From contig NZ_AQXE01000005.1 of assembly GCF_000375485.1 (NCBI RefSeq), forward strand, positions 160,145-224,144: a stretch of 64,000 nt of DNA, written 5' to 3'. The notes beneath the pieces were generated by a model that searched no databases, was not told where the DNA came from, and saw only the letters and a list, made by a program, of their open reading frames with translations. This document shows, piece by piece, positions 53,456 to 62,920 of this stretch. A program made the position numbers and the translations under genes. The DNA is from Desulfovibrio oxyclinae DSM 11498. GTDB taxonomy: Bacteria > Desulfobacterota > Desulfovibrionia > Desulfovibrionales > Desulfovibrionaceae. The first letter of the stretch is position 1. Each line of letters begins with the position of its first letter.

Positions 53456-54736
53456 TTACATGTCGGCGCCGGAAGCGGCCTTCTGCATCTTCACTTCGAC
53501 CTTTTCGGTCAGGTTCTCGTAGTAATCGCGGAGGATTTCGAGAACTTCTTCACGGCCGAAGTGATCCGGGATGTCGCCGCCCTCGGAGAGAGCCTTGCGC
53601 AGCTTGGTACCGGACAGGATGACGCGGTCTTCCTTGGTGTGCGGGCAGGTGCGCATGGAAGCCATGCCGTCGCACTTGTAGCAGTAGAAGGTCCAGTCGA
53701 TCTTCATCGGCTGGCAGAGCAGAGCCTTGCCCGGCTCGGGGCACTCTTCGTTCTGGTACGGGATGCGATCGAAGATTTCCTGAGCTTCGAACAGACCGTA
53801 GAAGTCGCCAACACCAGCGTGGTCACGGCCGATCAGCATGTTGTTGATGCCGTAGTTCTGGCGGAAGGTGGCGTGCAGCAGAGCTTCGCGGGGGCCGGCG
53901 TAGCGCATGTCGAGCGGGTAACCGGCGTTGATCACGTTCTCGGGCACGAAGTAGTTGTCGATGAGAGCCTGGATGCACTCGATGCGCACGTCTCCCGGAA
54001 TGTCGCCCGGCTTCAGGTTGCCGATCAGGGAGTGAATGACCACGCCGTCACAAACTTCCACGGCGATCTTGGCCAGGAATTCGTGGGAGCGGTGCATCGG
54101 GTTACGCAGCTGCAGAGCGGCAACGTTGGACCAGCCGCGCTTTTCCATTTCTTCGCGGATCTGGGTCGGGGTCAGGTAGACACCGGGGAAACGGTCGGCG
54201 TAGTCGCCTTCGGACAGGACCTTGACCGGGCCGGCCAGGTTGTACTTGCCCTGAGCCATGACCATCTTGACGCCGATGTGCTCGTCTTCGGCCAGCTTCC
54301 AGAAGTTGCCATCGACAGAGTCTTCACCCTTGCCCATGTAGACCATTTCGGCTTCCCACTTCTTGTTAGCCTCGGTCATTTCGAACTTTTCGGTGATCTG
54401 CATGGTGGCGTAGACGTGGCCGTCCTGCACCAGTGCGATTTCGTCGCCTTCTTTGACGTCTTCATCGTTGGTGTCGAGGGTCACCGGAACGGGCCAGAAG
54501 GTGCCGTCTTCCAGCAGGAACTTTTCGCAGACGCCCTTCCAGTCGGCCTTGGTCATGAAGCCGTTCAGCGGGGAGAAACCGCCGATACCCATCATGATGA
54601 GGTCGCCCTTGGCACGGGCGGAAATTTCGATCTTCTTCAGGCCTTCGGCCTTCTTGAGTTCAGCGTCGCGCTCGGAGCCTTCGAGCAGGCAGCAGACGAG
54701 ACCTTTACCACCATGAGGGGGAACCAGTTTGGACAT
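53456..54736 (-). CDS. sat: Dissimilatory sulfate adenylyltransferase (ATP sulfurylase)
   Basis: 426 residues, homo-oligomeric prokaryotic ATP sulfurylase. Active-site motifs are [10 protein letters not shown] (ATP/sulfate binding) and [17 protein letters not shown]...CPHT cluster near residue 345 matches the zinc site of Desulfovibrio/archaeal forms. It makes APS from sulfate and ATP in the cytoplasm. CAGGAGG precedes the ATG. It is alone on the minus strand, head-to-head with aprBA, with its own terminator; a sigma-70-like promoter and a Rex-like operator lie upstream. Confidence 0.97.
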   Translation of the reverse strand: MSKLVPPHGGKGLVCCLLEGSERDAELKKAEGLKKIEISARAKGDLIMMGIGGFSPLNGFMTKADWKGVCEKFLLEDGTFWPVPVTLDTNDEDVKEGDEIALVQDGHVYATMQITEKFEMTEANKKWEAEMVYMGKGEDSVDGNFWKLAEDEHIGVKMVMAQGKYNLAGPVKVLSEGDYADRFPGVYLTPTQIREEMEKRGWSNVAALQLRNPMHRSHEFLAKIAVEVCDGVVIHSLIGNLKPGDIPGDVRIECIQALIDNYFVPENVINAGYPLDMRYAGPREALLHATFRQNYGINNMLIGRDHAGVGDFYGLFEAQEIFDRIPYQNEECPEPGKALLCQPMKIDWTFYCYKCDGMASMRTCPHTKEDRVILSGTKLRKALSEGGDIPDHFGREEVLEILRDYYENLTEKVEVKMQKAASGADM

Positions 54737-54786
54737 GTTAGCCTCCTGATAATTTAATGGACAGATCCTATAACCGTCGCAACATG

Positions 54787-54804
54787 GATCCGGATTTCCG
54801 GATC
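54787..54804. repeat. Perfect 18-bp palindrome in the sat leader
   Basis: GATCCGGA-TT-TCCGGATC is a perfect inverted repeat ~35-50 bp downstream of the predicted sat transcription start and ~50 bp before the ATG. It could be an operator or an mRNA hairpin. Confidence 0.5.
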
Positions 54805-54843
54805 AATTGCCGGATAATGCCGTTCCTAGCGTTCGGAAAGGTC

Positions 54844-54872
54844 CTTATTGCTCTTTGTGAAAGTCGTGTCAA
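54844..54872 (-). promoter_or_regulatory. Candidate sigma-70 promoter of sat
   Basis: On the minus strand TTGACA (54872-54867) is followed after 17 bp by AATAAG (54849-54844). The leader would be ~100 nt. The -35 is perfect and the -10 matches four of six. Confidence 0.5.
54855..54872. promoter_or_regulatory. Rex-like operator overlapping the sat -35 box
   Basis: TTGTGA-AAGTCG-TGTCAA (plus strand) matches the TTGTGA-N6-TCACAA Rex consensus at 10 of 12 half-site bases, with exact spacing. It covers the -35 box of the predicted promoter, so binding would block polymerase. Rex repression of sat is known in D. vulgaris; the match here is by eye. Confidence 0.45.
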
Positions 54873-55218
54873 GCTCTAATTTGGAACCGAATTCGCCAGC
54901 ACATATAGTTATTGAATTAGCTGTAACGCAGGTAGAGAAAGTGGAAAGAAACTCTAGAAAGTTGTCACTGCCAGCGCTTGCGCGCCTGTTAAATATTTCG
55001 ATGGTTTAAGTGTGTTTGGAGTGGTTTTCATCAGCTAACAAAAAATTGGTTGCAAAAGAAGTCTCTCATGAACTAATAACCCTGAGTGATTGTCATGGGA
55101 ATCTCTTTCGCGCCGCTTTCGGTTTACTTTTTGTGTTTCCGGAGTGGGGCAAAGGGCGCCTTTTGGGGCGTGGCGGATGGCATCCGGTGTCTTGCTTGTT
55201 CAAAAATTCACTTTCTCG

Positions 55219-55247
55219 TTGACATCAAGAACCGGGCTTGCTACTCG
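55219..55247 (+). promoter_or_regulatory. Candidate promoter of aprBA
   Basis: TTGACA (55219-55224), 17 bp, then TACTCG (55242-55247). The -35 is perfect and the -10 poor. It would give a ~90-nt leader. Confidence 0.35.
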
Positions 55248-55342
55248 TCAATTTCCACACGCTATTTAAGTGTGTTGGCGAAGATTTTTGTTTAGAGGAC
55301 GTCGGTAATAGGCATCAAACAAACCCTTTAGGAGGAGAAGTT

Positions 55343-55837
55343 ATGCCGACCTTTGTAAACCCGGAAAAATGTGACGGCTGCAAGGGTGGCGAAAAGACCG
55401 CTTGCATGTACATTTGCCCCAATGATCTCATGATCCTGGACCCCGAAGCCATGAAGGCTTACAACCAGGAACCTGAGGCTTGCTGGGAATGTTACTCCTG
55501 CGTCAAAATTTGCCCCCAGGGCGCTATCGAAGCCCGCCCCTACGCTGACTTTGCCCCGATGGGCGGAACCTCCATCCCCATGCGTTCCGCTGAAGACATC
55601 ATGTGGACCATCAAATTCCGCAATGGTTCCGTGAAGCGCTTCAAGTTCCCCATCCGTACCACCCCTGAAGGCTCCATCAAGCCCTTCGAAGGTAAGCCCG
55701 AGCCGGGCGACCTCGAAAACGAACTCCTGTTCACCGAGAGCGAGCTCGCTACTCCGAAGGAAGTTGTGAACAAGAAGTTTGAGGTCTCCGACGCTGACGC
55801 CTCCCGTGTGTGGAAGGCTGGCGAATTCGAAGAATAG
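55343..55837 (+). CDS. aprB: APS reductase beta subunit
   Basis: 164 residues. The N-terminal ferredoxin part has two [4Fe-4S] motifs: CDGCKGG...C...CP and CWECYSCVKICP. The C-terminal tail (~90-164) wraps around AprA in known structures. It passes electrons to the FAD of AprA. AGGAGGAG precedes the ATG at 55343. The longer frame upstream is leader, not coding. It is followed by aprA after 70 bp. Confidence 0.97.
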   Translation: MPTFVNPEKCDGCKGGEKTACMYICPNDLMILDPEAMKAYNQEPEACWECYSCVKICPQGAIEARPYADFAPMGGTSIPMRSAEDIMWTIKFRNGSVKRFKFPIRTTPEGSIKPFEGKPEPGDLENELLFTESELATPKEVVNKKFEVSDADASRVWKAGEFEE

Positions 55838-55907
55838 GACGTTCTGATAACGAGCCGGAAGGCTCTTTAGCTGAACTATTTTAGAGTTTTACTCTCAGGA
55901 GGATAAC

Positions 55908-57902
55908 ATGGCTCTGCTTCCCATCAACGAAGCTCCCAAAGGTATCGAACTCGCCGAGCCGGAAGTCATCGAGCAGGACGTCGATCTTCTGCTCGTCGGC
56001 GGCGGCATGGGTAACTGCGGCGTGGCTTTCGAAGCCGCTCGCTGGATTGAAAAGGTTGATCCGTCCATCTCCATGATGCTGCTCGACAAGGCCTCCCTCG
56101 AGCGCTCCGGCGCCGTGGCTCAGGGTCTGTCCGCAATCAACACCTACATCGGTGAAAACGAAGTCGACGACTACGTCCGCATGGTCCGCACCGACCTCAT
56201 GCACATCGTTCGCGACGACCTCATTTTCGACCTCGGCCGTCACGTCGACGACTCCGTCCATCTCTTTGAAGAGTGGGGCCTGCCCTGCTGGATCAAGAAG
56301 GACGGCAAGAACCTCGACGGCGCCAAGGCTAAGGCTGAAGGCCTGGCCCTGCGCAACGGCGACTCCCCGGTCCGTTCCGGTCGCTGGCAGATGATGATCA
56401 ACGGTGAGTCCTACAAGTGCATCGTGGCAGAAGCTGCCAAGAACGCACTGGGCGAAGACCGTTACATGGAGCGCATCTTCATCGTTAAGATGCTGCTGGA
56501 CGCCAACGAGCCCAACCGCATCGCCGGTGCAGTCGGCTTCTCCACCCGTGAAAACAAGGTCTACTACTTCCGCTGCAACGCTGCTGTCGTTGCCTGCGGT
56601 GGTGCCGTTAACGTGTACCGCCCCCGCTCCACCGGTGAGGGTATGGGTCGCGCTTGGTACCCCGTCTGGAACGCCGGCTCCACCTACACCATGGTGGCTC
56701 AGGTTGGCGGCGAAATGACCATGATGGAAAACCGCTTCGTCCCCGCCCGCTTCAAGGACGGTTACGGACCGGTCGGCGCTTGGTTCCTGCTCTTCAAGGC
56801 GAAAGCCACCAACTACAAGGGCGAAGACTACTGCGAAACCAACCGCGCCATGCTCAAGCCCTACGAAGATCGCGGCTACGCCAAGGGTCACATCATCCCG
56901 ACCTGCCTGCGTAACCACATGATGCTTCGCGAAATGCGCGAAGGTCGTGGTCCGATCTACATGGACACCAAGACTGCGCTGCTGAACACGGTCAACAACG
57001 ACCTGACCAGCCCCGAGTGGAAGCACCTCGAGTCCGAAGCCTGGGAAGACTTCCTCGACATGTGCGTCGGCCAGGCCAACCTCTGGGCCGCCACCAACTG
57101 CGCTCCGGAAGACCGCGGCTCCGAAATCATGCCGACTGAACCCTACCTCCTCGGCTCCCACTCCGGTTGCTGCGGTATCTGGGTTTCCGGTCCGGATGAA
57201 GACTGGGTCCCCGAAGAGTACAAGATCAAGGCTGACAACGGTAAGGTCTACAACCGCATGACCTCCGTCAACGGCCTCTGGACCTGTGCTGACGGTGTTG
57301 GCGCCTCCGGTCACAAGTTCTCCTCCGGTTCCCACGCTGAAGGCCGCATCGTCGGTAAGCAGATGGTCCGCTGGGTTGTTGACCACAAGGACTTCAAGCC
57401 CACTCCGAAGGAAAACGCTGCCGACCTCGCCAAAGAGATCTACCAGCCGTACTACACCTACCTCGAGGGTAAGGACATCTCCACCGACCCGGTGGTGAAC
57501 CCGAACTACATCACCCCGAAGAACTTCATGATGCGCCTCATCAAGTGCACCGATGAATACGGTGGTGGTGTTGCTACCCTCTACATGACTTCCAAGGCTC
57601 TGCTGAACACCGGCTTCTGGCTGCTCGGCATGCTCGAAGAAGACTCCAAGAAAATGGCCGCTCGCGACCTGCACGAACTGATGCGCTGCTGGGAGCAGTT
57701 CCACCGCCTGTGGACTGTCCGCCTGCACATGCAGCACATCGAGTTCCGCGAAGAATCCCGCTACCCGGGCTTCTACTACCGCGGCGACTTCATGGGTCTC
57801 GACGACTCCAAGTGGAAGTGCTTCGTGAACTCCAAGTATGATCCGGAAACCGGAGATACCACCGTGTTCAAGAAGCCCTACATCCAGATTGTTGCTGACT
57901 AA
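55908..57902 (+). CDS. aprA: APS reductase alpha subunit
   Basis: 664 residues of the fumarate reductase/succinate dehydrogenase flavoprotein family. The FAD loop is LLVGGGMGNCGVAFEAARW (~27-45), followed by RSGAVAQGLSAINTY; GVGASGHKFSSGSHAEGRIV lies near residue 465. It reduces APS to sulfite and AMP in the cytoplasm. Codon use is strongly biased to C-ending codons, as expected of a highly expressed gene. A 12-bp terminator stem follows, so apr and qmo may be partly separate transcripts. Confidence 0.98.
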   Translation: MALLPINEAPKGIELAEPEVIEQDVDLLLVGGGMGNCGVAFEAARWIEKVDPSISMMLLDKASLERSGAVAQGLSAINTYIGENEVDDYVRMVRTDLMHIVRDDLIFDLGRHVDDSVHLFEEWGLPCWIKKDGKNLDGAKAKAEGLALRNGDSPVRSGRWQMMINGESYKCIVAEAAKNALGEDRYMERIFIVKMLLDANEPNRIAGAVGFSTRENKVYYFRCNAAVVACGGAVNVYRPRSTGEGMGRAWYPVWNAGSTYTMVAQVGGEMTMMENRFVPARFKDGYGPVGAWFLLFKAKATNYKGEDYCETNRAMLKPYEDRGYAKGHIIPTCLRNHMMLREMREGRGPIYMDTKTALLNTVNNDLTSPEWKHLESEAWEDFLDMCVGQANLWAATNCAPEDRGSEIMPTEPYLLGSHSGCCGIWVSGPDEDWVPEEYKIKADNGKVYNRMTSVNGLWTCADGVGASGHKFSSGSHAEGRIVGKQMVRWVVDHKDFKPTPKENAADLAKEIYQPYYTYLEGKDISTDPVVNPNYITPKNFMMRLIKCTDEYGGGVATLYMTSKALLNTGFWLLGMLEEDSKKMAARDLHELMRCWEQFHRLWTVRLHMQHIEFREESRYPGFYYRGDFMGLDDSKWKCFVNSKYDPETGDTTVFKKPYIQIVAD

Positions 57903-57914
57903 GTAATGATCCCC

Positions 57915-57950
57915 AGCGGCCGCAGGCTCCGGCCTGCGGCCGCTTTCTTT
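57915..57950 (+). terminator. Terminator after aprA
   Basis: AGCGGCCGCAGG (57915-57926) pairs with CCTGCGGCCGCT (57933-57944), then TTCTTTC. Confidence 0.85.
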
Positions 57951-57975
57951 CTCAGACCTTCGGCAAAATGGTCTG

Positions 57976-57985
57976 AATCCGGATT
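57976..57985. repeat. AATCCGGATT palindrome upstream of qmoA
   Basis: AATCCGGATT is a perfect 10-bp palindrome ~80 bp before qmoA, followed by CGGATGATCC (57996-58005). It shares the ATCCGGAT core with the sat leader palindrome. Confidence 0.35.
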
Positions 57986-58065
57986 GGAACACATGCGGAT
58001 GATCCAGGCCGGATTTAGGCCATTTTGTTGGCTGTGCCTCAACATCATTAGGGAGGAGTGTGAGA

Positions 58066-59313
58066 ATGTCGAACAACAGTATTCTCGTAGTAGGCGGAGG
58101 ATTCGCCGGGATCACCGCCGCCCTCGAGGCCGCAGAGGTCGGGCACGAGGTTTACATCATAGAAACCAACCCATACCTCGGTGGAAGGGTGGCACAACTG
58201 AATAAATATTTCCCCAAGCAGTGTCCTCCTTCCTGCGGGCTGGAAATCCAGTTCCAGCGCATCAAGAACAACCCCAATGTGAAATTCTACACCATGGCCG
58301 AAGTGGTCTCCGTCTCCGGCGGCCCGGGCAGCTATGACGTGAAGATCAAGCAGCGCCCCCGTTACGTCAACGGCCGGTGTACCGCTTGCGGCGAATGTGA
58401 AAAGGCCTCCTGGACCAAGTTTGAAAACGAATTCGAGCTGGGCCTGAGCAAACGCAAAGCCGCTTACAAGACCCATCCGTTCATGTTCCCCATGCAGTAC
58501 GTGGTGGAAGGCGACAAAATCGATCCCGCCGAGCTCAAGGCCATCGCCAAGGCATGTCCTTATGAAGCCGTCGAGACCGAAGACGCCGAAAAGCTTTTCG
58601 ACCTGCAGGTCGGTTCCGTTGTATGGGCCACCGGCTGGAAGCCCTACGAAGCCGAAAAGCTGGAGACCCTCGGTGGCGGCAAGCTGCCCAACGTGGTCAC
58701 CAACATGCAGTTCGAGCGTTTGGCCGCTGCCAACGGTCCCACAGAAGGCAAGATTGTCCGCCCGTCCGACAAGGCCGAGCCCCAGCGCATCGCCTTTGTT
58801 CAGTGCGCCGGTTCCCGTGATCAGAATCATTTGAACTACTGTTCCTACATCTGCTGCATGGCTTCGCTGAAGCACGTGCGCTACCTGCGCGAACAGTACC
58901 CGGACGCGGTCATCGTGATCTACTACATCGACCTGCGCACCCCGGGCCGCTACGACAAGTTCAAGGCCATGACCTGTGACGATCCCAAGCTCTCCCTCGT
59001 GAAGGGCAAGGTCGCCAATATTTGCGAAGACACCGGCAAGAACCCGGTGGTCACCGTCGAAGACGCCGTCAGCGGCATCAAGAGCGACGAGAAGTTCGAC
59101 ATGGTCGTGCTCGCCACCGGCATGCAGCCCAGCACCGCCGGCCAGCAGATCCAGATCGGCGCCCAGGTGGACGAGGAAGGCTTCGTCGTCGGCGGCGATG
59201 ACAAGGGTTTCGTGGCCGCCGGATGCGCCAAGCAGCCGCTTGACGTTATGAAGTCTGCCCAGTCCGGCACCAGTGCCGCTCTGAAGGCTATCCAAACCGT
59301 TGTTGGGAGGTAA
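58066..59313 (+). CDS. qmoA: Quinone-interacting membrane-bound oxidoreductase subunit A
   Basis: 415 residues, HdrA-like flavoprotein. The N-terminal FAD fold is VVGGGFAGITAALEAA, followed by LGGRVAQLNKYFPKQCPPSCG. A CTACGEC motif and SYICCMASLKHVRYLRE are present. It is cytoplasmic and part of the QmoABC complex that moves electrons from menaquinol to AprBA. The ATG at 58066 sits 7 nt after GGAGGAG; a GTG two codons upstream is less likely. qmoB starts immediately after the stop. Confidence 0.97.
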   Translation: MSNNSILVVGGGFAGITAALEAAEVGHEVYIIETNPYLGGRVAQLNKYFPKQCPPSCGLEIQFQRIKNNPNVKFYTMAEVVSVSGGPGSYDVKIKQRPRYVNGRCTACGECEKASWTKFENEFELGLSKRKAAYKTHPFMFPMQYVVEGDKIDPAELKAIAKACPYEAVETEDAEKLFDLQVGSVVWATGWKPYEAEKLETLGGGKLPNVVTNMQFERLAAANGPTEGKIVRPSDKAEPQRIAFVQCAGSRDQNHLNYCSYICCMASLKHVRYLREQYPDAVIVIYYIDLRTPGRYDKFKAMTCDDPKLSLVKGKVANICEDTGKNPVVTVEDAVSGIKSDEKFDMVVLATGMQPSTAGQQIQIGAQVDEEGFVVGGDDKGFVAAGCAKQPLDVMKSAQSGTSAALKAIQTVVGR

Positions 59314-61584
59314 ATGATGGCTGATAAGCTTGGTGTATATATCTGTGAAGGATGCGACATCGGGAAGGATCTCGACGTCGCCGCCATGGCTGAGCTTGTG
59401 GGCAAGGGCAAATACTCTTCCATCTGCCCGGTGGTGAAGACCAACAAGGTTCTTTGCAGCCCTGAAGCCAAGGCGGAAATCGAAGCCGACATCAAGGAAA
59501 ACGAGCTGGGCGGCGTGGTTGTCTGCGCCTGTTCCCCCCGCGTCAAGTGGGACGTTTTCGAGTTTGGCAAAACCCAGTGCGAGCGCGTGAACCTGCGCGA
59601 ACAGGCCGTCTGGTCCTTCCGTGAGGACAAGGCCAACCCCGGCCAGCTGCAGGAAATCGCCCGCGACTACGTTCACATGGGCATCGCCAAGGCCTCCAAG
59701 AGCAACAACCCGGACCCCGAAGTCCCCGACTGCAACAAGACCATTCTGGTCATGGGCGGCGGTTTCACCGGCCTGAACGCGGCGCTTTACGCCACGGGCA
59801 TGGGATACGACGTGGTTCTGGTGGAAAAGGAAGCCGAGCTCGGCGGCAAGGCCCGCAACTTCTCCAAGTCCTTCCCGCTGGCATACCCGTATGACCAGAC
59901 GCAGGAAGTGGGACTTGAAGCGCTCATCTCCGAGGTGAAGGGTAACGACAAGATTCGCGTCATCACCGGTGCCACCGTCGAGAACATCGAAGGTGCTCCG
60001 GGTCTGTACGACGTGACTGTTGCCGGCGAGACCCTGCCCATCGGTTCCGTGGTTCTGGCCACCGGTTGGGTTCCGGGCGATGCCAATTACCTCAAGCCGC
60101 TGGGATACGGCGAATCTTCCAAGATCGTCACCAGCGCGCAGTTCGAAGAAATGGTCAAGAAGGGTGAAAAGATTCCCGAGTCCGTTGCCTTTGTCTGCGA
60201 TCCCGGCAAGCTGGTGGAACGCGTCGATTACGTGAAGGGCGAGACCTGCGAACCGGTCGAACCGCTTCCCTGCGACACCGATACCGAAGAAGCCGCTGCT
60301 GAAGGCGAGGGTGAAGACGAGGAATGCGAAGTCTTTGTCTACGAAGACAAGGAGTCTGCCCGTCACCTCGCATACAGCTCCGAACTGACCTCCCTGGTCG
60401 CCCTCAAGCAGGCCAACTACGTGGCCGACGCGGGCGGCATCGGATACATTCTCTACGACCACATGATGGTCCCGGGCATCAACGAGCAGTACTACAAGGC
60501 AGCTCAGGACAACCCGGCCGTAATGCTTTCCAAGGCTTCCGTCACCTCCGTGAAGGAAGAGGGCGGCAAGGTCGTGGTCGCCGCCAAGAACACGCTCCTC
60601 GGCCAGAGTGTCGAGTTCGCCGTGGACATGGTGGTTCTGCCCACCGCGCTGGTTCCGACCACCGCGCATGACCCGACCATCAACCTGGTCTACCGCCAGG
60701 GTCCGGCTTTCCCCGATCTGGAACTGTTCGACGGATTCGCCGACTCCAACTACATCTGCTTCCCGTACGAGACCCGCCGCACCGGCGTGTACGCTGCGGG
60801 TTGTGTCCGCCAGCCCATGGGCCTCGGACTCTGCCGCGAAGATGCGGCGGGCGCCGTGCTCAAGGCCGTGCAGTGCATCTCCTCCGCCAACCGCGGCGTA
60901 GCGGTGCACCCGCGCTCCGGAGACCTGAGCTACCCGGTGTTCAACTTCACTCGCTGCACGCAGTGTAAGCGTTGCACCGAAGAATGCCCGTTCGGCGCGC
61001 TGGACGACGATGAAAAGGGAACCCCGAAGCCGAACCCGACCCGTTGCCGCCGCTGCGGTACCTGCATGGGTGCTTGCCCGGAACGCGTCATCAGCTTCGA
61101 CAACTACAACATCGACCAGATCGGTACCGCCATCAAGGAAGTGCGCGTTCCGGACAAGATCGACGAAGGCGGACCCCGCATTCTCGTCCTTGCCTGTGAA
61201 AACGACGCCTACCCTGCGCTCGACATGGCTGCCATCCGCGGCCGCACCTGGAACCCGTTCGTTCGTTTCATTCCGGTGCGCTGCCTCGGCTCCGTGAACG
61301 CCATCTGGGTCGCCGACGCCATGAGTAAGGGTGTTGACGGCGTGATGATGCTTGGCTGCAAATACGGTGACGACTACCAGTGTCACTTCATGAAGGGCTC
61401 CGAGCTCTGCAGCCGCCGCAAGGAAAACATCGCCGAATCCCTTGGCCGCCTGGGCGTCGAACCCGAGCGCGTGGAGCAGTACGAGGTTGCGATCGACGAT
61501 TACGACACGGTCCCCGACCTGATCGAGGAATTCGTCGACTCCATCACCAAAAACTTCGGACCGAACCCGTTCAAGGGTTACTAG
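59314..61584 (+). CDS. qmoB: Quinone-interacting membrane-bound oxidoreductase subunit B
   Basis: 756 residues. An HdrA-like FAD domain (VMGGGFTGLNAALYATGMGY from ~147) is followed by a Glu-rich insert with cysteines (~310-345), two [4Fe-4S] motifs at ~545-600 (CTQCKRCTEECP, CRRCGTCMGACP) and a C-terminal MvhD-like domain (LVLACENDAYPALDM, VRCLGSVNAIWV). It probably contacts AprBA and may take part in electron bifurcation/confurcation. ATG ATG at 59314; GGGAGG upstream overlaps the qmoA end. Confidence 0.97.
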   Translation: MMADKLGVYICEGCDIGKDLDVAAMAELVGKGKYSSICPVVKTNKVLCSPEAKAEIEADIKENELGGVVVCACSPRVKWDVFEFGKTQCERVNLREQAVWSFREDKANPGQLQEIARDYVHMGIAKASKSNNPDPEVPDCNKTILVMGGGFTGLNAALYATGMGYDVVLVEKEAELGGKARNFSKSFPLAYPYDQTQEVGLEALISEVKGNDKIRVITGATVENIEGAPGLYDVTVAGETLPIGSVVLATGWVPGDANYLKPLGYGESSKIVTSAQFEEMVKKGEKIPESVAFVCDPGKLVERVDYVKGETCEPVEPLPCDTDTEEAAAEGEGEDEECEVFVYEDKESARHLAYSSELTSLVALKQANYVADAGGIGYILYDHMMVPGINEQYYKAAQDNPAVMLSKASVTSVKEEGGKVVVAAKNTLLGQSVEFAVDMVVLPTALVPTTAHDPTINLVYRQGPAFPDLELFDGFADSNYICFPYETRRTGVYAAGCVRQPMGLGLCREDAAGAVLKAVQCISSANRGVAVHPRSGDLSYPVFNFTRCTQCKRCTEECPFGALDDDEKGTPKPNPTRCRRCGTCMGACPERVISFDNYNIDQIGTAIKEVRVPDKIDEGGPRILVLACENDAYPALDMAAIRGRTWNPFVRFIPVRCLGSVNAIWVADAMSKGVDGVMMLGCKYGDDYQCHFMKGSELCSRRKENIAESLGRLGVEPERVEQYEVAIDDYDTVPDLIEEFVDSITKNFGPNPFKGY

Positions 61585-61596
61585 GAGGTACGGATC

Positions 61597-62868
61597 ATGT
61601 CGAACACCGTTAGGGTTCAACCGGATCTCAAGTTCGTCAAGGAACTGCAGACCGTTGGAGGGGATTCCCTCAAGAAGTGCTACCAGTGCGCGACCTGCAG
61701 CGTCGTTTGTCCGCTTTCCCCGGCCGACAGCCCGTACCCCCGCAAGGAAATGGTCTGGGCTCAGTGGGGTCTCAAGGACCGCCTGGTCAACGATATCGAT
61801 ATCTGGCTCTGCCACAACTGCGGCACCTGTTCCGACCTCTGTCCACGCGGCGCCAAGCCCGGCGACCTGCTGGCCGCTCTCAGGAATATGGCCTACCGCA
61901 GCCTGGCCCCGTTCGGATTCATCGGCAAACTGATGTCCAACATGGGCGGCGCCCTAATGCTGGCGCTGGTCCCGGCCGTCATCTATCTGCTGATCTGGTC
62001 CATGCAGGCAGCCAAGTTCGGCACCGCCTTCCCGCTGTTCGAAGCGGCCGAAGGTCACGGCGCCTGGCAACTGGCCAAGGACGGACAGATCGTTTACGGC
62101 GGCCTGTTCCCCGGCGACTACTTCATCGACCCCATCTTCGGCGCGGCCTTCGCGTTCATGGTGGTCTGCTTCTACATGGGCATCCAGAAGCTCATCAAAG
62201 GCTTTGATTCACAGCCGCGCGTCTTCGACCTCACCGGGGTGAAGAAGCCCGGTATGCTTGAAGCCTTCATCGATACGCTCAAGTACGAGATCTTCAACCA
62301 CACCCAGTTCAACGACTGCGGCGACGACGAAAAGGACAAGAAGCGCGCCACCGGCCACCGTATGCTGATGTTCGCCTTCATCATCCTGCTCTTCGTTACC
62401 GGCACCATTGCCACCGGTCACTGGGTTGGCGGTTGGTTCTTCGAGAGCGTCCTCGGCCTGCACGGCGGTCCTGTGGATCTGCTGGCCCGCCTTGGAGCCA
62501 CGCCGCTCCCGCAGGACAGCGTCATCAAGGTACTCGCCAATATCGGCGCGGTCCTGATGGTCTACGGTCTGTGGCAGCTCACCAAGCGCCGCAAGAACCT
62601 TGATCCGCAGAAACAGGGCTCCAGCTTTTACGACTGGTTCCTGCTCTATGTGATCTGGATCATCGCGCTTACCGGTATCGCCTGCGAAGTGCTTCGCCTG
62701 CTCGGCATCCAGTACCTCGCCTACCCGACCTACTACGTCCACCTGATCGCGGTCTTCATGATGATCGCCTACCTGCCGTGGACCAAGCTGGGTCACCTGG
62801 TGTACCGCACCGTTGCGCTGAGCTATGCCAAGAAGATCGGTCGTATCCCCATGGGTGCCGCGAAGTAA
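61597..62868 (+). CDS. qmoC: Quinone-interacting membrane-bound oxidoreductase subunit C
   Basis: 423 residues, HdrC plus HdrE-like fusion. The N-terminal ~110 residues bind two [4Fe-4S] clusters (CYQCATCSVVCPLS, CHNCGTCSDLCPRGAKPGDLL). The rest has about six transmembrane helices with histidines for two b hemes (GHRMLMFAFIILLFVTGTIATGH region). It oxidises menaquinol in the membrane. TAGGAGG precedes the ATG, 12 bp after qmoB. Confidence 0.97.
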   Translation: MSNTVRVQPDLKFVKELQTVGGDSLKKCYQCATCSVVCPLSPADSPYPRKEMVWAQWGLKDRLVNDIDIWLCHNCGTCSDLCPRGAKPGDLLAALRNMAYRSLAPFGFIGKLMSNMGGALMLALVPAVIYLLIWSMQAAKFGTAFPLFEAAEGHGAWQLAKDGQIVYGGLFPGDYFIDPIFGAAFAFMVVCFYMGIQKLIKGFDSQPRVFDLTGVKKPGMLEAFIDTLKYEIFNHTQFNDCGDDEKDKKRATGHRMLMFAFIILLFVTGTIATGHWVGGWFFESVLGLHGGPVDLLARLGATPLPQDSVIKVLANIGAVLMVYGLWQLTKRRKNLDPQKQGSSFYDWFLLYVIWIIALTGIACEVLRLLGIQYLAYPTYYVHLIAVFMMIAYLPWTKLGHLVYRTVALSYAKKIGRIPMGAAK

Positions 62869-62920
62869 GGGCGCATGGGAATAATATAAAGAGACAGCTT
62901 ATTCTGTAGGAGGAATACAA

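Larger units (their letters stand above)
54737..55342. other. Divergent control region between sat and aprBA
   Basis: 606 bp without a gene, lower in GC than its flanks. It carries the sat promoter with Rex-like site (54844-54872), the 18-bp palindrome (54787-54804), a second palindrome CGGATG-G-CATCCG (55174-55186), a weak Rex-like 18-mer TTGTTCAAAAATTCACTT (55198-55215) and the apr promoter candidate (55219-55247). The central ~300 bp shows nothing specific. Confidence 0.6.

Noticed and set aside
55881..58115. Minus-strand open frame of 744 codons across aprA
   Set aside because: Same antisense effect over aprA.
58048..61815. Minus-strand open frame of 1,255 codons
   Set aside because: It is the antisense shadow of qmoA and qmoB, whose codons strongly prefer C/G in the third position. 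No ribosome site or recognisable domain.
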